A DNA stretch of 64,000 bases from Fistulifera solaris. Taxonomy: Eukaryota; Bacillariophyta; Bacillariophyceae; Naviculales; Stauroneidaceae. A program made the translations under genes and the position numbers. This document shows, one piece after another, positions 34,165-45,533 of this stretch (positions are counted from its first letter, which is position 1; the number at the start of each line of letters is the position of its first letter). The notes under the pieces are model-generated. The model saw nothing but the letters and a program-made list of their open reading frames with translations, was not told where the DNA came from and did not search any database. The stretch is taken from contig AP026128.1 of the NCBI GenBank assembly GCA_030295235.1, positions 310,001 through 374,000 on the forward strand, written 5' to 3'.

Positions 34165-35201
34165 ATGAAAGGCTCTTCGAATAAGGCGTTATGCCGCTGT
34201 AGACAGCATCCCGGAAGAGCGGCAAGAATAAGGTGTCTGTGGGTGACCTGTTTGTTCTATTCCTTCGGGTCGTTTTTAAGGACGATCCCGTACGAGACAT
34301 TGCATCCGAGTTGCGAAGAACCGTGGCTTCGACTCCTTTCCGATGCCGGAATGGATTTGAATTGTACCGGTCTTCCCTCGTGGCAGCAAATGACACGTCT
34401 GTACGGAACGAAACCGATCATTGTCGGTCTCGAACGATGTGCCGCGTACCGTCAATCGGTGGCTGCGGGCGTAATTCCGCGCATTGCCGGATTGTACAAT
34501 ACCGGAACCAATGCACTGGCGAAACTGTTCGAAGCGAATTGGAACACGGACGAAATGGCGTGGATGTTGGAAGGTTCGTATTTCAAATGGGATGTTCCCT
34601 ACGGGAAACATGTGCCCCTGCATTTGCGAGAAAATGTCACGGTGCCGGCCCGGAATCCGACCCCCAAAGACCAAGTGTTGCCCATCGTATTGATCAAAGA
34701 CCCCTTCTGGTGGATGCAGTCCATGTGTAAGAATCCGTACGGAGTCAAATGGCCGCACCATGATCACTGTCCCAATCTCGTCGATCGGGAGGGTCGACCA
34801 GTCGCCGTCACGACCAAATATACCTTTGGTACACCCAAAAGAACAATGTCCAGAAATTTCAAATTCACTATGCGTCGTTGGTGCATTTGTGGAATGATTA
34901 TTATCGCGAGTATTTCGATAGTCCGCAACCGCGTCTTCTGATTCGTTACGAGGATTTACTGTATCATGGACCCGAAGTTTTGACGGCAATATCCACGTGT
35001 GTCGGCTTGACGATGCCCACATTTCGGTATGTGACGGAAACCAGCAAAACCCATGGCAGTGGTGCGGATTTTCGACAAGCTCTAACGAAATATGGCAATG
35101 CTGCCGCACGTCTCGCACCATTGACCGCCGCCGATCAACAATTTGCGCGGGACATGCTGGACGAACGACTCATGACCACCTTTCAATACAAGTATCCGTA
35201 A
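34165..35201 (+). CDS. Type II membrane sulfotransferase-like protein
   Basis: About 345 residues. A short basic N-terminus is followed by a hydrophobic segment (LWVTCLFYSFGSFLR, about residues 25-39) and a lumenal domain with sulfotransferase features: the PAPS 5'-phosphosulfate loop GLYNTGTNALAKLF, the strand-helix around VLPIVLIKDPFWWMQS where the 3'-phosphate site lies, and LLIRYEDLLY. Such enzymes sulfate glycans or proteins in the Golgi using PAPS. The frame breaks at the A4 run 34837-34840: one more A joins the two halves and gives a continuous NNVQKFQIHYASLVHLWND. The acceptor is unknown. The gene ends about 50 bp from the convergent ABCG gene. Confidence 0.75.
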
Positions 35202-35254
35202 CATAATAGAAACGAAAGAAAATAGCATTACGCAGTTTTATTGATTTATGCTAT

Positions 35255-37642
35255 TCAGTAGAATCGTTGGGCCGACTTGTGGAGAATGGCGAGCGCAATG
35301 AGTCGAAAGACCACAAACTGTCCAATCAGAATGCACCAGTACCATAGCACTTCGTCGGGATCGGCTCCGGTATTGTCCAGTAGTGACTGACAGTAAATTT
35401 TCGAAAGAAAGCTTTCCTCGCAGGTCTCAAATTCGGACACGAGCAAGATGCGGGTCGCGTACGTCATGGGACAAATGTATTGGATCCAGCGCAACCACAC
35501 GGGGATCAATTCGGGGGACACAAAATATCCCACAAACAGCATTTGCGGTAGCAACACCAGTGGTAGAGCCGCGGTGGCAATTTTCGAGCTGCTGCCCGCG
35601 GCCGCTCCCAAAATCACCGCAATGGCCGTACTGCCCATGGCCAATGTGAAGCACGCGCCGTAATAGTTGATGAATGAACCCCGAAAGTCAATGGCAAAAT
35701 AGCAAATCAGAGTTGTCAACATCGATTGCAGTGCGCCCATCATGGCTTCGATGGATAAGCGTGATAAGAAATAAGAACTGACGGAGTAGTGCTTGGTGGA
35801 ATATTCACGAAGGAAAACCGGTCGTTCGTCCGGAAATGACAGAAGCCTTTGAAAAAGAGTTAGCGCGAACTGCTTGTGAAAGAACAACAGAAAGATAAGC
35901 ACGAAAAACTTACGCAGCTTGCGCTGGTCCCATCATAATAATCGTGGCAACCATGATGATGGCTCCAAAATGACCCTGCAGATTACTGACGGAGTCATTG
36001 GGAGCATTTCCCACGTCGAAGAAAATAAGACCAATGACGGATGCCAGAACAATGGACTGAATAATCCTCGCCACTGTTACAGATTTCGCCCGACGAATGT
36101 GTACGAGTTCTCGCCAAATCAACATGGAAATCTCCGTGGCCATGGTTGGCGGTTTTTCCTTTGCCTGAGGAATGCTTTGATTGCGAAGCACGAGCAGCTC
36201 GGATGTATCTACCTCATTTGTCACTGTTTCCTTTCGTTCATCCTTCGGAAAAAATCCTGCTTCTTCGAGCTCCTGAATCGGAACCTTTTGGGCCACCTTC
36301 ATAATCCAATCCGCCGGGTTGTAATTGCGAGGACACGGGTGTCCGCGTGCACCAAAATAATCGGCAATGGTACTGACCGGTCCCTGGTACATGACGCGCC
36401 CTTTGTTCAATAAAATCAGCTGATCAAACTCTCGGAAAATACGGGAAGATGGTTGATGGATCGTAAACATGACACTGGCACCAACGCGGGCTACTTTCTT
36501 GAGCAACTGACAGAGCTGGACGGCCGAAAACGAGTCCAAACCACTGGTGGGTTCATCCAAAAACAGCATGGCGGGTTTGACCACCAGTTCGACCCCCACA
36601 CTGGTTCGTTTCCGTTCGCCCCCGCTGATACCCTTGATTAAGGGCCCACCCACGATCGTGTCCGCGCAGGCGGTGAGTCCGAGTTCATGCAACATGCACT
36701 GCGTCATGATATCGAGTTGATCGTCCGTAAGGGATCGTCCCAACCGTAATTTGGCCGAAAATCGAATCGCTTCGCGCGGCGTCGCCGTCACTTGCAAGGA
36801 ATCGTCTTGTGCGACGAACGCAATCATTTGTCGCACGCCAATTTTGGTCGGATCCGCCGGTACCTGGTCCAATGTAATGTTGGCTTTCACTTGCACGTTC
36901 CCACCGCTGGCCGTTCTGCCGGACAATACGTTCATTAACGATGTCTTTCCCGCTCCGGAGGAGCCCATGATGGCGGTCGTTTCTTTTTTTGGAACTTCAC
37001 CCCACACATTTTGTAAAATACGACGGTCCGGTATTTTGCCTCGACCTTTCTGTAAACAAATGAATGAGATGACGAGAAAAAGAATGGCTTGCACTTTCCA
37101 GTAGGAGAGTAGTGACGACTTACCACTGTCAAATTGACATCCTTCCAAGCCAACGTCATGCCCTCCCGGATCGCAAACGGATCGGCCTCGGGAGGAAGTG
37201 TTTCACGGATCGACTCGGGAAACTTGTCAGGGAAACCAGAGAAGGAAGCACTACTTCGATGACTGTCATCGGCCGATGGCAAATATTGTTCGGGAGCATG
37301 TTTGACGGCTAATTGTATTGTGGGACGTTCTGGGGGCACTTCCGTAGCTACCAGGAGGTCCGTAAGGGTTTCGTTCATCGACAATCTGTTTTCACCCTTG
37401 GCTTCCGATTCGCGGATGGATTCATCGACCGTGCGGAGCATTTCGGAAACGAGTTGAATGAGTTGCGCGCCGGTATTTGTTGCGTTCTTGTATTCTTCGG
37501 GTGTTAATAGGTCACAATTGTACAGCGCTTCGCCGGGCATGCACGAAGGCATGTCAAAGACGGCGTCTTCCGTCGGAGCATCGGCGATTGCCGGCGTCGA
37601 CGCACTTTCACTTTCGTCTCTTTGTGAGGAAGAATCGGTCAT
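35255..37642 (-). CDS. ABCG-family half transporter
   Basis: 748 residues in three exons (introns 37050-37123, 74 nt, and 35847-35913, 67 nt). The layout is that of White/Brown half transporters, with the nucleotide-binding domain first: Walker A GSSGAGKTSLM, signature ISGGERKRTS, Walker B MLFLDEPTSGLD, H-loop FTIHQPS. An ABC2-type membrane domain of about six spans follows, with the typical FPDERPVFLREY segment after the second intron. The first ~190 residues are an acidic, disordered extension absent from most relatives. Half transporters must dimerise. They commonly export lipids, sterols or other hydrophobic compounds, but the substrate cannot be told here. No frame break is seen over 2.4 kb. 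Confidence 0.92.
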
Positions 37643-38314
37643 TTTTCTTGATTATATACAAATTGGCTCGGCCCCGGCAGCTATCCGCTTTAATTGTGGA
37701 TCCGATATAGCTTAATACAGGGCAGAGAACGAATGCCTTGTTTCTTATCAATGATGATGGAACAAAACAAGCGAGAAAAAAGGACCAGCCAAACACGTTA
37801 TTGAGCGATAGCTGTTTTGTATACTGTACTACTGTAGTGGGTCTTGCTAGTTCCGTCTACAGTCGAGACAAGTGTGTATTTTGTTAGTTAGCAAAGCCGG
37901 CGGTGGTACGACACGGAGGTGCACGACTTTGAGATATTTTTAGCTTTTGCGGAAAAACCAAGCGCGGTCATTCCAACCGATCGCCGTACAGACGAGCTGG
38001 TAAGACTGAAACGAAATATTGCAGTCGTGGCGAAATCATGCTACACATTACGTCTATAGTATAGTAGATCCCAAAGCTGAAGGTCTAAGGAGCCCACGAA
38101 TCATGATCCTTTCATCTGCTCGTAGCAAGAAATCTTCTCTTTAAATTGTCTAGTTACTAAGGATAATGAATTGAATACCTCAGTGAACTGAATCTTTGAG
38201 TTGATACGATATTCATTTTGCTAATTTGAACTCTCAATTTTTATTTTATTTTATGTCTTGATCATTGAACTGATTTCAAAGAAGGGGAAGAGAGAAGAGA
38301 TGTAGAGACGTAGC
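37643..38314. other. Intergenic region
   Basis: 672 bp between two minus-strand genes, becoming AT-rich towards 38200. No gene, RNA or repeat recognised. Confidence 0.4.
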
Positions 38315-39023
38315 TTAGTACGCCCGTATCTCAAGAATCTCAAGATCCACATCCCCTAGCGTAAATTTGGGATTCAGTTCTCCGCCGTACTCAAACTTGG
38401 AATAAATGAGTTGTAGGCCAACCACATTGCTTCGGTTCAGTTCGACACCACTCACAACGGTCGCAAACTTTGTAGGCGTCAGTTTATCAAAAGGAATGCG
38501 TATCTTTTTGGTGGCCGTGGGCAAGTCGAAACTGGCGGCCCACACCAAGCCATTGAAATCGGTGCTATCGCGAATGCCTACTTTGAAACGACTCACTGAC
38601 GGGCCTTTTTCTTCGACGGAGCGTCAGTTCCAAGCCCCGACACGCACTCAAATCCCAGTCAAAGTTGGGTGTATTGCGGATCCCGATAAAGCCACCGTTG
38701 TTCGCATCCGTCACGGTGCCTTGCCACACCCCATTCGCAAAGGTCGAAGAGGAGGCTCCTCCCATGACGACATCATCGAGCGGTGCAAACTTAAATGAAG
38801 GTGACGAGGCCTTCCACAGTACATCATTTGGTTTCACGCGCTGTTTCAACGCCTTGGAGGAGAATGGAGACGGAACGAACTTGGAGGATTGGGACACGAA
38901 ACGAAATACATCCCAGGGCTTGCGTTCCTTGCTGGCCAAAGCTGTTGGCGCGGTACTTTTTTTATTCGGTAGAAACGCCCAAGTCGAAGAGGCAAGAAAT
39001 AGAATCAAAAGGAAACGCTTCAT
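38315..39023 (-). CDS. Plastid-targeted CIA30-domain protein
   Basis: About 235 residues. The CIA30/NDUFAF1-like domain is marked by DDVVMGGASSSTF and NGGFIGIRNTPNFDWDLS, then a beta-rich second half with IRIPFDKLTPT and VGLQLIYSKFEYGGEL. The family assembles complex I in mitochondria, while plastid members bind RNA or help build photosystems. The leader MKRFLLILFLASSTWAFLPNKK has a signal peptide followed by a WAF-P-like site and basic residues, as in heterokont plastid preproteins, so a plastid role is favoured. The frame breaks at the T5 run 38606-38610 (A5 in the gene); removing one base restores LRRRKGPSVSRFKVGI. I use the ATG at 39023 because it gives the leader; an upstream in-frame ATG exists. 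Confidence 0.78.
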
Positions 39024-39408
39024 AATGGTAAATGTCCTCATCGGGTGGCATAAATAATAATGTGGTGAGTTTTTGTGATGCAAGAAAACGGCGACGAGAA
39101 AAAATCGCGAACCCAAAAACCACACGCGGGGATGAGGAGTCATTCACTAGATTATTGTACCGGTTTCGCATTTGCTAAATAAAACTACTGCTTGAACACG
39201 ATCAGACATCTCGTTCCTCGATCTACTTCACTAGAAAAAATACCTTCAGGTCTAAAGTCTAACCTAATCCAACTTTACTTACTAGACTTAACACAAATCT
39301 CAACCTATACTGTATCCTACCGGGAAACCGATTGCTCTGATGACGGAGTCATCAATGAACAAACATAATACTGAAAGAGTGCTTCTCTAATGACCCCATC
39401 GGCATTCA
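39024..39408. other. Intergenic region
   Basis: 385 bp between two minus-strand genes. Nothing recognised. Confidence 0.4.
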
Positions 39409-40382
39409 TTACCACGGAATTTCCAGTCCATCCTCGCAGTTTCGGAATTTGCCCGATTTCTCCATGGAGAGTTGAATTGTTTCGTAGAGAACACGTTTGG
39501 CTCCAACCGAAGGATCTACCGCGCCTTCCGACTCCCAGGTATCCTTCATTTCGGAAGTCATATCCGTCTTTTGAAAACCAGGATGAAAGATACCAACGGC
39601 AATTCCCCGATTCTTGACTTCATTCGCCAACAAGACCGACAGCATGTTGGCGCTCGCTTTCGACATCTACATATTGCAATTTGAGTTCGTGTTTGTGTGG
39701 ATTCAGCCTGACACGATCTTTTGACTTACATGGTGACCATAATTGCCGCCATTGGGAGACTGAACCTCTCTCCAACCAATGGAGCCGGCTTGTGACGTGA
39801 TCATGATTACTTTGGAGCCTTCCTTCAACAGACCTAAGAGAGCGGAAGTCACACGAAGGTGTCCACAGGCACTTATATCGATCGTTTTAATTTGCGTGGG
39901 AAAGTCAAGACTATCGAGTTGTTCACCCTCTCTTTTTAGGAACCCAACGTTGTTAATCAACTGATTGACGAAAAGAAAAGTGCATGCGTTAAATAACATA
40001 AAAGTGAATCAATAGCGGAATGAAACTAGTGACTTACAATGTCAATGGGACCACCTTCGACCTGTTCGCTTAACCCAGCGCACTTCTCATCATCCGTCAC
40101 ATCAATTCCCGATATGATCTGTCGTACACCGAGTTCTTCCAATTCCGACGAAGAGGATTTGACAATGGCAATGACTTCGGCGCCGACGTGAGTCAACTCC
40201 GCGGCCAAAGCCAGGCCGAGACCCTTGTTTGCTCCGGTCACCGCGACGCGTTGGCCCTGGAGGGAGGAAGGATCATAGACTGTGGTAATATCCAGGTAGC
40301 GCCGGTTGTTTTCACGTTTCGCGCGGTCAAAACGAGCCTTCTGGTCGGCGATGCTGTAGCGTTCGTCTGACATGACAAGCAT
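39409..40382 (-). CDS. Short-chain dehydrogenase/reductase (SDR)
   Basis: 277 residues in three exons (introns 39961-40037, 77 nt, and 39667-39729, 63 nt). The Rossmann fold is clear: the cofactor loop VAVTGANKGLGLALA, the NNVG motif at LINNVG, and the catalytic-Ser strand VIMITSQAGSIG. The active-site segment at the exon 2/3 junction reads NYGHHMSKAS. The Lys is present, but the position four residues before it, normally Tyr in YxxxK, is His; a Tyr sits two residues earlier. This could reflect a family-specific active site. The first 40 residues are an extra charged segment before the fold, with no leader. Substrate unknown. ATG 40382 or 40373 may be the start. Confidence 0.85.
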
Positions 40383-40762
40383 TGCAGTACTGATGAAAAC
40401 GGAGTATAAATCAATAAACTGGTTGCTTCAAACAATCGCAACCGAGGTAGGTGTACGGAGAAAGGGAAAATTCTCAAATGAAGCCGTGGAACCGAACTAT
40501 TCTCATAATTTTCATAGTATTCCGTAGGATCTCCGTATCTCGTTCGTTCTGTCATCGAAAGAAAACGATTTCTCTGACGAACGGATGAGAACGTCAAGCA
40601 TCATCGCATAGAAAATGCCGATCAACCGCTCGATTCTGCCTGCACAACTCTGCAAACGTGAAGAAAACAAGACCAAAGACGAGACTTGTGTTACCAGGCT
40701 TCGTGTCTACATCTTCATTTTTCATTCGAACGTCGTGGTCGTGCCTGCATCGCGGACCACAT

Positions 40763-40985
40763 TCCAGATTTTCTGGATACGCGCAAATAACACATTCCCT
40801 GATTTTCTGGAGACGTGCAAACAAGGCATACCCAGATTTTCTGGAGAATTGCAAACAATACACTCCCACATTTTCTGGGTACGTACAAACAACCTTAGAT
40901 TTTCGGGAGACGTGCAAACAACACACTCCCAGATTTTCTGGAATCGTGCAAACTGCAAACAACACTTGCCTAGATTTTCTATGCA
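40763..40985. repeat. Degenerate ~35-bp minisatellite
   Basis: About seven diverged tandem units of the type CCCAGATTTTCTGGAGACGT followed by GCAAACAACACACT begin near 40764, 40799, 40831, 40865, 40894, 40928 and 40969. Looser copies of the AGATTTTCT core continue to about 41080. The array lies between the SDR and acetyl-CoA synthetase genes. Both strands are largely open by virtue of the repeat, so apparent reading frames here are not genes. Confidence 0.75.
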
Positions 40986-41108
40986 CGTGAAGACACCAAA
41001 AAGCCCAGATTCTCTTTTGCACCTCTGCACGTGAAGTTGCCAAAATCTTAATTTTTTTGTGCACGTGAAGATTTTCTGTGGACCTGAAAAGCCACACGCC
41101 CAGGAAAC

Positions 41109-41177
41109 GACGTTAAAATTCTGCCTCGCCGTAGGCTCTACGTAGAAACTTGTACTGAGAGGCAGAATTTTAACGTC
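41109..41177. repeat. Perfect inverted repeat (19-bp arms, 31-nt loop)
   Basis: GACGTTAAAATTCTGCCTC at 41109-41127 is exactly complementary to 41159-41177, with a 31-nt loop. The arms could fold into a strong hairpin in DNA or RNA. It lies just after the minisatellite and about 270 bp from the end of the acetyl-CoA synthetase gene. A miniature transposon or a small-RNA hairpin are possible origins. Confidence 0.7.
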
Positions 41178-41450
41178 CTTCCAGATTGCTAGGCACATGA
41201 AACCACATGCCCAGATTATTTTCAGCTGTGCGAACTATAATAATTTAGCATGGTGTCATATATTTGTAGAATAGGTGCTCTGACGAAACTAAGTGTAAGA
41301 TGCTAAAATCAAGCTCGAATCATTTCTTTAGGCAAATTTTATACTAGTTGAGTAGCTCCTCCAGCAATTTATGTTAAATTCAAATATTGTGAAAGACTGG
41401 TCGACTCACACAAGAGATAATACGTTTGTTATAAGCTCCTTGCAATTCCA

Positions 41451-43653
41451 TTACTTGTTAAAACTGGCAACCTTTTCAATCAATACATCCACAATAGAAG
41501 GGTCAGCAAGCGTGCTGGTGTCGCCCAAACTATCTACTTCATGACAAACAATTTTGCGTAAAATACGTCTCATAATCTTTCCGGACCTCGTCATAGGCAA
41601 GGAGGGCGTCACCAATATCATGTCCGGCGATGCGAAACCTCCAATGTCCTTTCGAACCAAATTTTTCAACTCATTGACCAACGCCTCCGACTCCGATTGT
41701 CCTTCGACCAGCATGACGAATGCCGCAATGCTTTGTCCCTTGATTTCATGCGGCTGACCAACAACCGCAGCCTGCGCGACGGCTCCATGAGCCACCAGAG
41801 CGCTCTCTACTTCTGCAGTCCCGATGCGATGACCAGAGACGTTGAGAACGTCATCGACACGGCCAATAATCCAGTGATATCCATCCTGATCCAAGATAAC
41901 TGAATCGCCCGTGAAATAGTATCCCTTATAAACGTGAAGGTAGGTCTTTAGATAGCGTTGGTGAGCATTGATGCATGTGCGGGCCATTCCAGGCCAGGGT
42001 TTCGAAATGGCCAGGACTCCTTCATAGTGACCCTTCTCATCCGGTTCTGTGACGGGCGTCCCAGCTAAAGGATCCAATACGGCGGTTGCGATACCATAAC
42101 TCGGCAACGTACAACTACCAGGTTTCATTGGCGTAATACCGGGGAAATTGGTAACGACGTGTCCTCCGGTCTCCGTCTGCAAAGAACGATGAGTATCAAG
42201 GAAGTAGATCGACTGCGTCAGCTGTCGCATCGCTTGTACGCACCTGCCAATACGTGTCGACCACCGTGCATTTGTTTTTCCCCACGACCTCAAAATACCA
42301 ACGAAAGGCTTCCGGATTGATGGGTTCTCCGACCGACCCAAGAACACGAACGGTCGAAGTATCATATTTGGTGGGGTACTCATCCCCGTATCGCATCAAG
42401 AGACGAATGGCGGTCGGAGCCGTGTAAAATTGGGTGATTTTGTGACGCTGCACCATATCCCAGTAACGGCCGGGATCCGGGTAGACCGGCGTCGATTCAA
42501 AGAGAAATGTGGTCGAGCCATTGAGCAACGGACCATACACGACGTACGTATGACCCGTAATCCATCCACAGTCCGCGACACAAGCAAACAAATCACCGTC
42601 TCTCAAATCGAACGTATTTTGGGTCGTAAATGCCGCATACAACGCATATCCTCCCGATGTGTGCATCAATCCTTTGGGTTTTCCGGTAGACCCAGCTGTT
42701 TCAGTGAAGCAATTCAGAAAAATGAAAAGATCACAAGAAACATTACTTCACGTCGATCACTTACACGTATAAAGCAAGAACAAACCATCTTCGGAATCCA
42801 TGATTTCCGGAGGGCAGTACGGCCGCTGTTCCGCCACCAACTCGTCCATACGCACATCCTTGGGCATTTGTTCGTACGGTAATTCACTCTCGGGATCGTA
42901 AAAACGCTCAAATACCAAGACTTGTTCTAACAATTCTTCACAATCCAATTTTTCCCGAGCCGCATTGGCAATGTCCTTGAGGGGGAATGGATTTGCCGCC
43001 GCGTCGTCCTTGATCGGCCGTGATCAAAAATTTGGAAGCGGCTGCCGAAATGCGTTGCGCCAAAGCTTCGGCGGAAAATCCGGCAAAGACGACCGAATGC
43101 AAGGCTCCAATGCGAGCACACGCCAACATGGTCATGGCCAACTCCGGAATCATGGGCAAATAGACCGTGACGACTGGTAATGACATTGTTGTGAGTGTCA
43201 CTGCATCGAACAAAAGGCACTACAAAGAATGGTGTACGTACCATCACCTTTCCGAACACCCGACATTTTGAGAGCATTCGCAATTTGCGAAACTTTTCGT
43301 TGCAGCTCCAAATACGTAATTTTGCGAACATCCGTCGGTTCATCACCTTCAAATACCATGGCCACATGATCGCCTTTGCCGGCCAACACGTGTCGATCCA
43401 CGGCGTTGTAACACACGTTCAATTTGCCTCCCGCAAACCACGTGACATCTCCGGCATGAAAATCTCCCGCGAGACCTTGCTGGAACGGCGTAAACCAATC
43501 CAAACGTTTCTGCGCTTCCGCCGACCAAAAGGAAGACGGATCGGCGATCGATTGGGCGTACAATTGTTTGTAGTCGTCCAGCGACATGGCGCCTTCGCCC
43601 AATGGAGCAATTTCCTTCGCAATCACGTGCGGAGCCAAGCTCTTTTCTGTCAT
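41451..43653 (-). CDS. Acetyl-CoA synthetase (AMP-forming)
   Basis: 665 residues in four exons (introns 43174-43241, 42696-42764, 42177-42243; 67-69 nt). It makes acetyl-CoA from acetate, ATP and CoA through acetyl-AMP. Motifs in order: [11 protein letters not shown]; the phosphate loop [11 protein letters not shown], formed across the second splice; [26 protein letters not shown] across the third splice; TGD and the hinge [14 protein letters not shown]; and the C-terminal acetylatable Lys in [11 protein letters not shown]. The length equals the family norm. The frame breaks in the G5 run 42981-42985 (C5 in the gene); removing one gives [11 protein letters not shown]. No leader is visible, so a cytosolic or nuclear enzyme is likely. 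Confidence 0.93.
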
Positions 43654-43966
43654 TATTGTTGTAGTTACTGTTGTCGAATGAGAAATAATAATGAATTGGA
43701 TGCAACACAGTAATAAGCGAAGAATGAAGGCAGCGATCCTTTTGCGTTGTCATTCATCGTCCGTCCGCCTCAGATTGTTTGCACCTACCGCGAACCGCGG
43801 ACCGGTACTCTTTTTGGAGACACAATGAACGCGCGATGGCGCGCATACGTCATCTCTATAACTTCAACTGCATCCTAAATCCTAACGTTTTAAAAAACGT
43901 CTACAATGTCGTAGCAGTTATCGAGTTGCTCTGGTTTACAGAAATAATAATAGTACGCATTCACTG
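43654..43966. other. Intergenic region
   Basis: 313 bp holding the acetyl-CoA synthetase promoter and the 3' end of the next minus-strand gene. Nothing else seen. Confidence 0.4.
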
Positions 43967-45049
43967 TTACAGTATCTCGTGAGGATTCGGTAAGCCCCAA
44001 CCTCCATCGGGTCGATTCAAGGAATCGAGAGCCTTCATCTCTAAATCCGATAGCTCAAAATCAAATATATCCGTATTGGAGACCATCCGTGTTTCGGTAT
44101 TGGTCAAATACACGATCGAGTAGCCCAATTGGTACAAATACCGTAACGCAATTTGCCCGCCGTCTTTTCCGTACTTGGATGCGAGTTCAAAGACCAATGG
44201 CGGCAGGTCGGTGTATCCTCTGCCAAAGGGAGAATACGCCTGCGGAACAATGTCGTGGGCTTGACAGTAGGAAAGAATTTCGGGATACTGCAAGGTAACA
44301 CTGGCTTCGAACTGATTCACCATGGGCAGTATTTTAGCCCCATCTTCTTTTAGTTGTTCCAAATGATCGGGCGAAAAATTGGACACACCAATGGACCGCA
44401 CCCAACCCTTTTCGTACGCATTCTCCAAGACCTTCCACGCCGCGATGCGACGCTGCCGGTTTTCTATAGCAGTACCTTCCTTCCATCCAGCCGGCCAATG
44501 CAATAACATCAAATCGACATATCCGACACCCAACTCGATCAAATTGGCTTCAAATTGTTTCTGTGCTGTCGTTGTGACTTGTTCGGGCGTCATGTGGGGC
44601 AGATCCGCCATTTGATTCGTCGCAAAGGTGGAAGCGGTCGCGTCCGGGTGAAAGATTTTGGTCGTGATCCACACTTGTTTGCGATTTTCCAAGCGTTGTG
44701 TTCGAAGCCATTCTCCCAAGACGTATCCCATGGATCGTGGCGTCCGGTAGATATACGCTGTATCAAAGGCTCGCACACCCTTCTGTAACGCCAGTTCGAT
44801 CTGTCGATAGCCTCGTTCGGGGAGCATGCCCCGAAACGTCGAATGAACCGAGGGATCTTTTCCGGGAAATGCGATCAGTTGTGCCGTTCCGAGCTGTAAC
44901 AGAGGCATCTCGACGCCATTGTGGAGTGTGACGGTGGGGATGGCGAGAGGAGGAGAATCATAGGATGAAGCACAAGCTCCTTCTTCGGCGACCGTGGGGT
45001 GTAGCAGTAGAGCGATGACTATGCAGCAGTTTTGAAGTTGTGTTCGCAT
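43967..45049 (-). CDS. Aldo/keto reductase with signal peptide
   Basis: About 360 residues, intron-free. The aldo/keto reductase barrel has Asp and Tyr in AFDTAYIYRTP, Lys in WITTKIF, His in MLLHWPAGW, and IGVSNFSPDHL. The tetrad is complete. The cofactor loop near the C-terminus (YLTNTETRM) lacks the usual PKS-type NADP signature, so cofactor preference is uncertain. The ATG at 45049 starts a hydrophobic leader (CCIVIALLLHPTVAEEGA) and is preferred over upstream in-frame starts, which would bury the leader. It is only distantly similar to the aldo/keto reductase at 11293, so this is not a recent duplication. Confidence 0.88.
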   Translation of the reverse strand: MRTQLQNCCIVIALLLHPTVAEEGACASSYDSPPLAIPTVTLHNGVEMPLLQLGTAQLIAFPGKDPSVHSTFRGMLPERGYRQIELALQKGVRAFDTAYIYRTPRSMGYVLGEWLRTQRLENRKQVWITTKIFHPDATASTFATNQMADLPHMTPEQVTTTAQKQFEANLIELGVGYVDLMLLHWPAGWKEGTAIENRQRRIAAWKVLENAYEKGWVRSIGVSNFSPDHLEQLKEDGAKILPMVNQFEASVTLQYPEILSYCQAHDIVPQAYSPFGRGYTDLPPLVFELASKYGKDGGQIALRYLYQLGYSIVYLTNTETRMVSNTDIFDFELSDLEMKALDSLNRPDGGWGLPNPHEIL

Positions 45050-45533
45050 AATGTGTTCTTGTTTGTTTCGTTTGACTTGAATCGTTTGTTCTTGTGATAC
45101 AATAAAGGAGGAGCAGCTGTTTTTGTTGCGGTGGCGATGGATCTTGTTCTTTCTTGGGTCGGAAGGCGGAAAATCGGTTCGCAAAAGATACCACACACCC
45201 GCTCTATAGAAGAGAGTACAATCCAGCTTTCGGTAAGACATTTGCGTCAAGTGCCGGATACAAAATTTCCTCCACCGCGCCTCCAGCCTCCACCACCTTT
45301 TTTCATCGCCATCAAAAGATCGATCGCGTCTCTCGCAACAAGCCAAAAATCGTCGGAGAGAATAAAGCTGACTGCTGAATTATTTTTTGTTACTTCTGAA
45401 ACTTTGCAAACCTATTACGTTTCTGCAGGGTACAAAGCGAAGAGAAGACACGTTCTAACAAGCAACTGCAGCGTCAATCGTCGGGACGCAGTTCTCCAGT
45501 CGAATAAAATCAACAACAAGCAAAAAAACGACG
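45050..45533. other. Divergent intergenic region
   Basis: 484 bp between the aldo/keto reductase and the small membrane protein. The reductase frame happens to stay open to about 45346, but that part lacks family similarity. No other feature. Confidence 0.4.

Noticed and set aside
40594-41198. Overlapping Cys-rich frames on both strands
   Set aside because: They are produced by the stop-poor minisatellite unit and not by a gene.
45050-45346. Upstream extension of the second aldo/keto reductase
   Set aside because: It would bury the signal peptide inside the protein and shows no similarity to the family.
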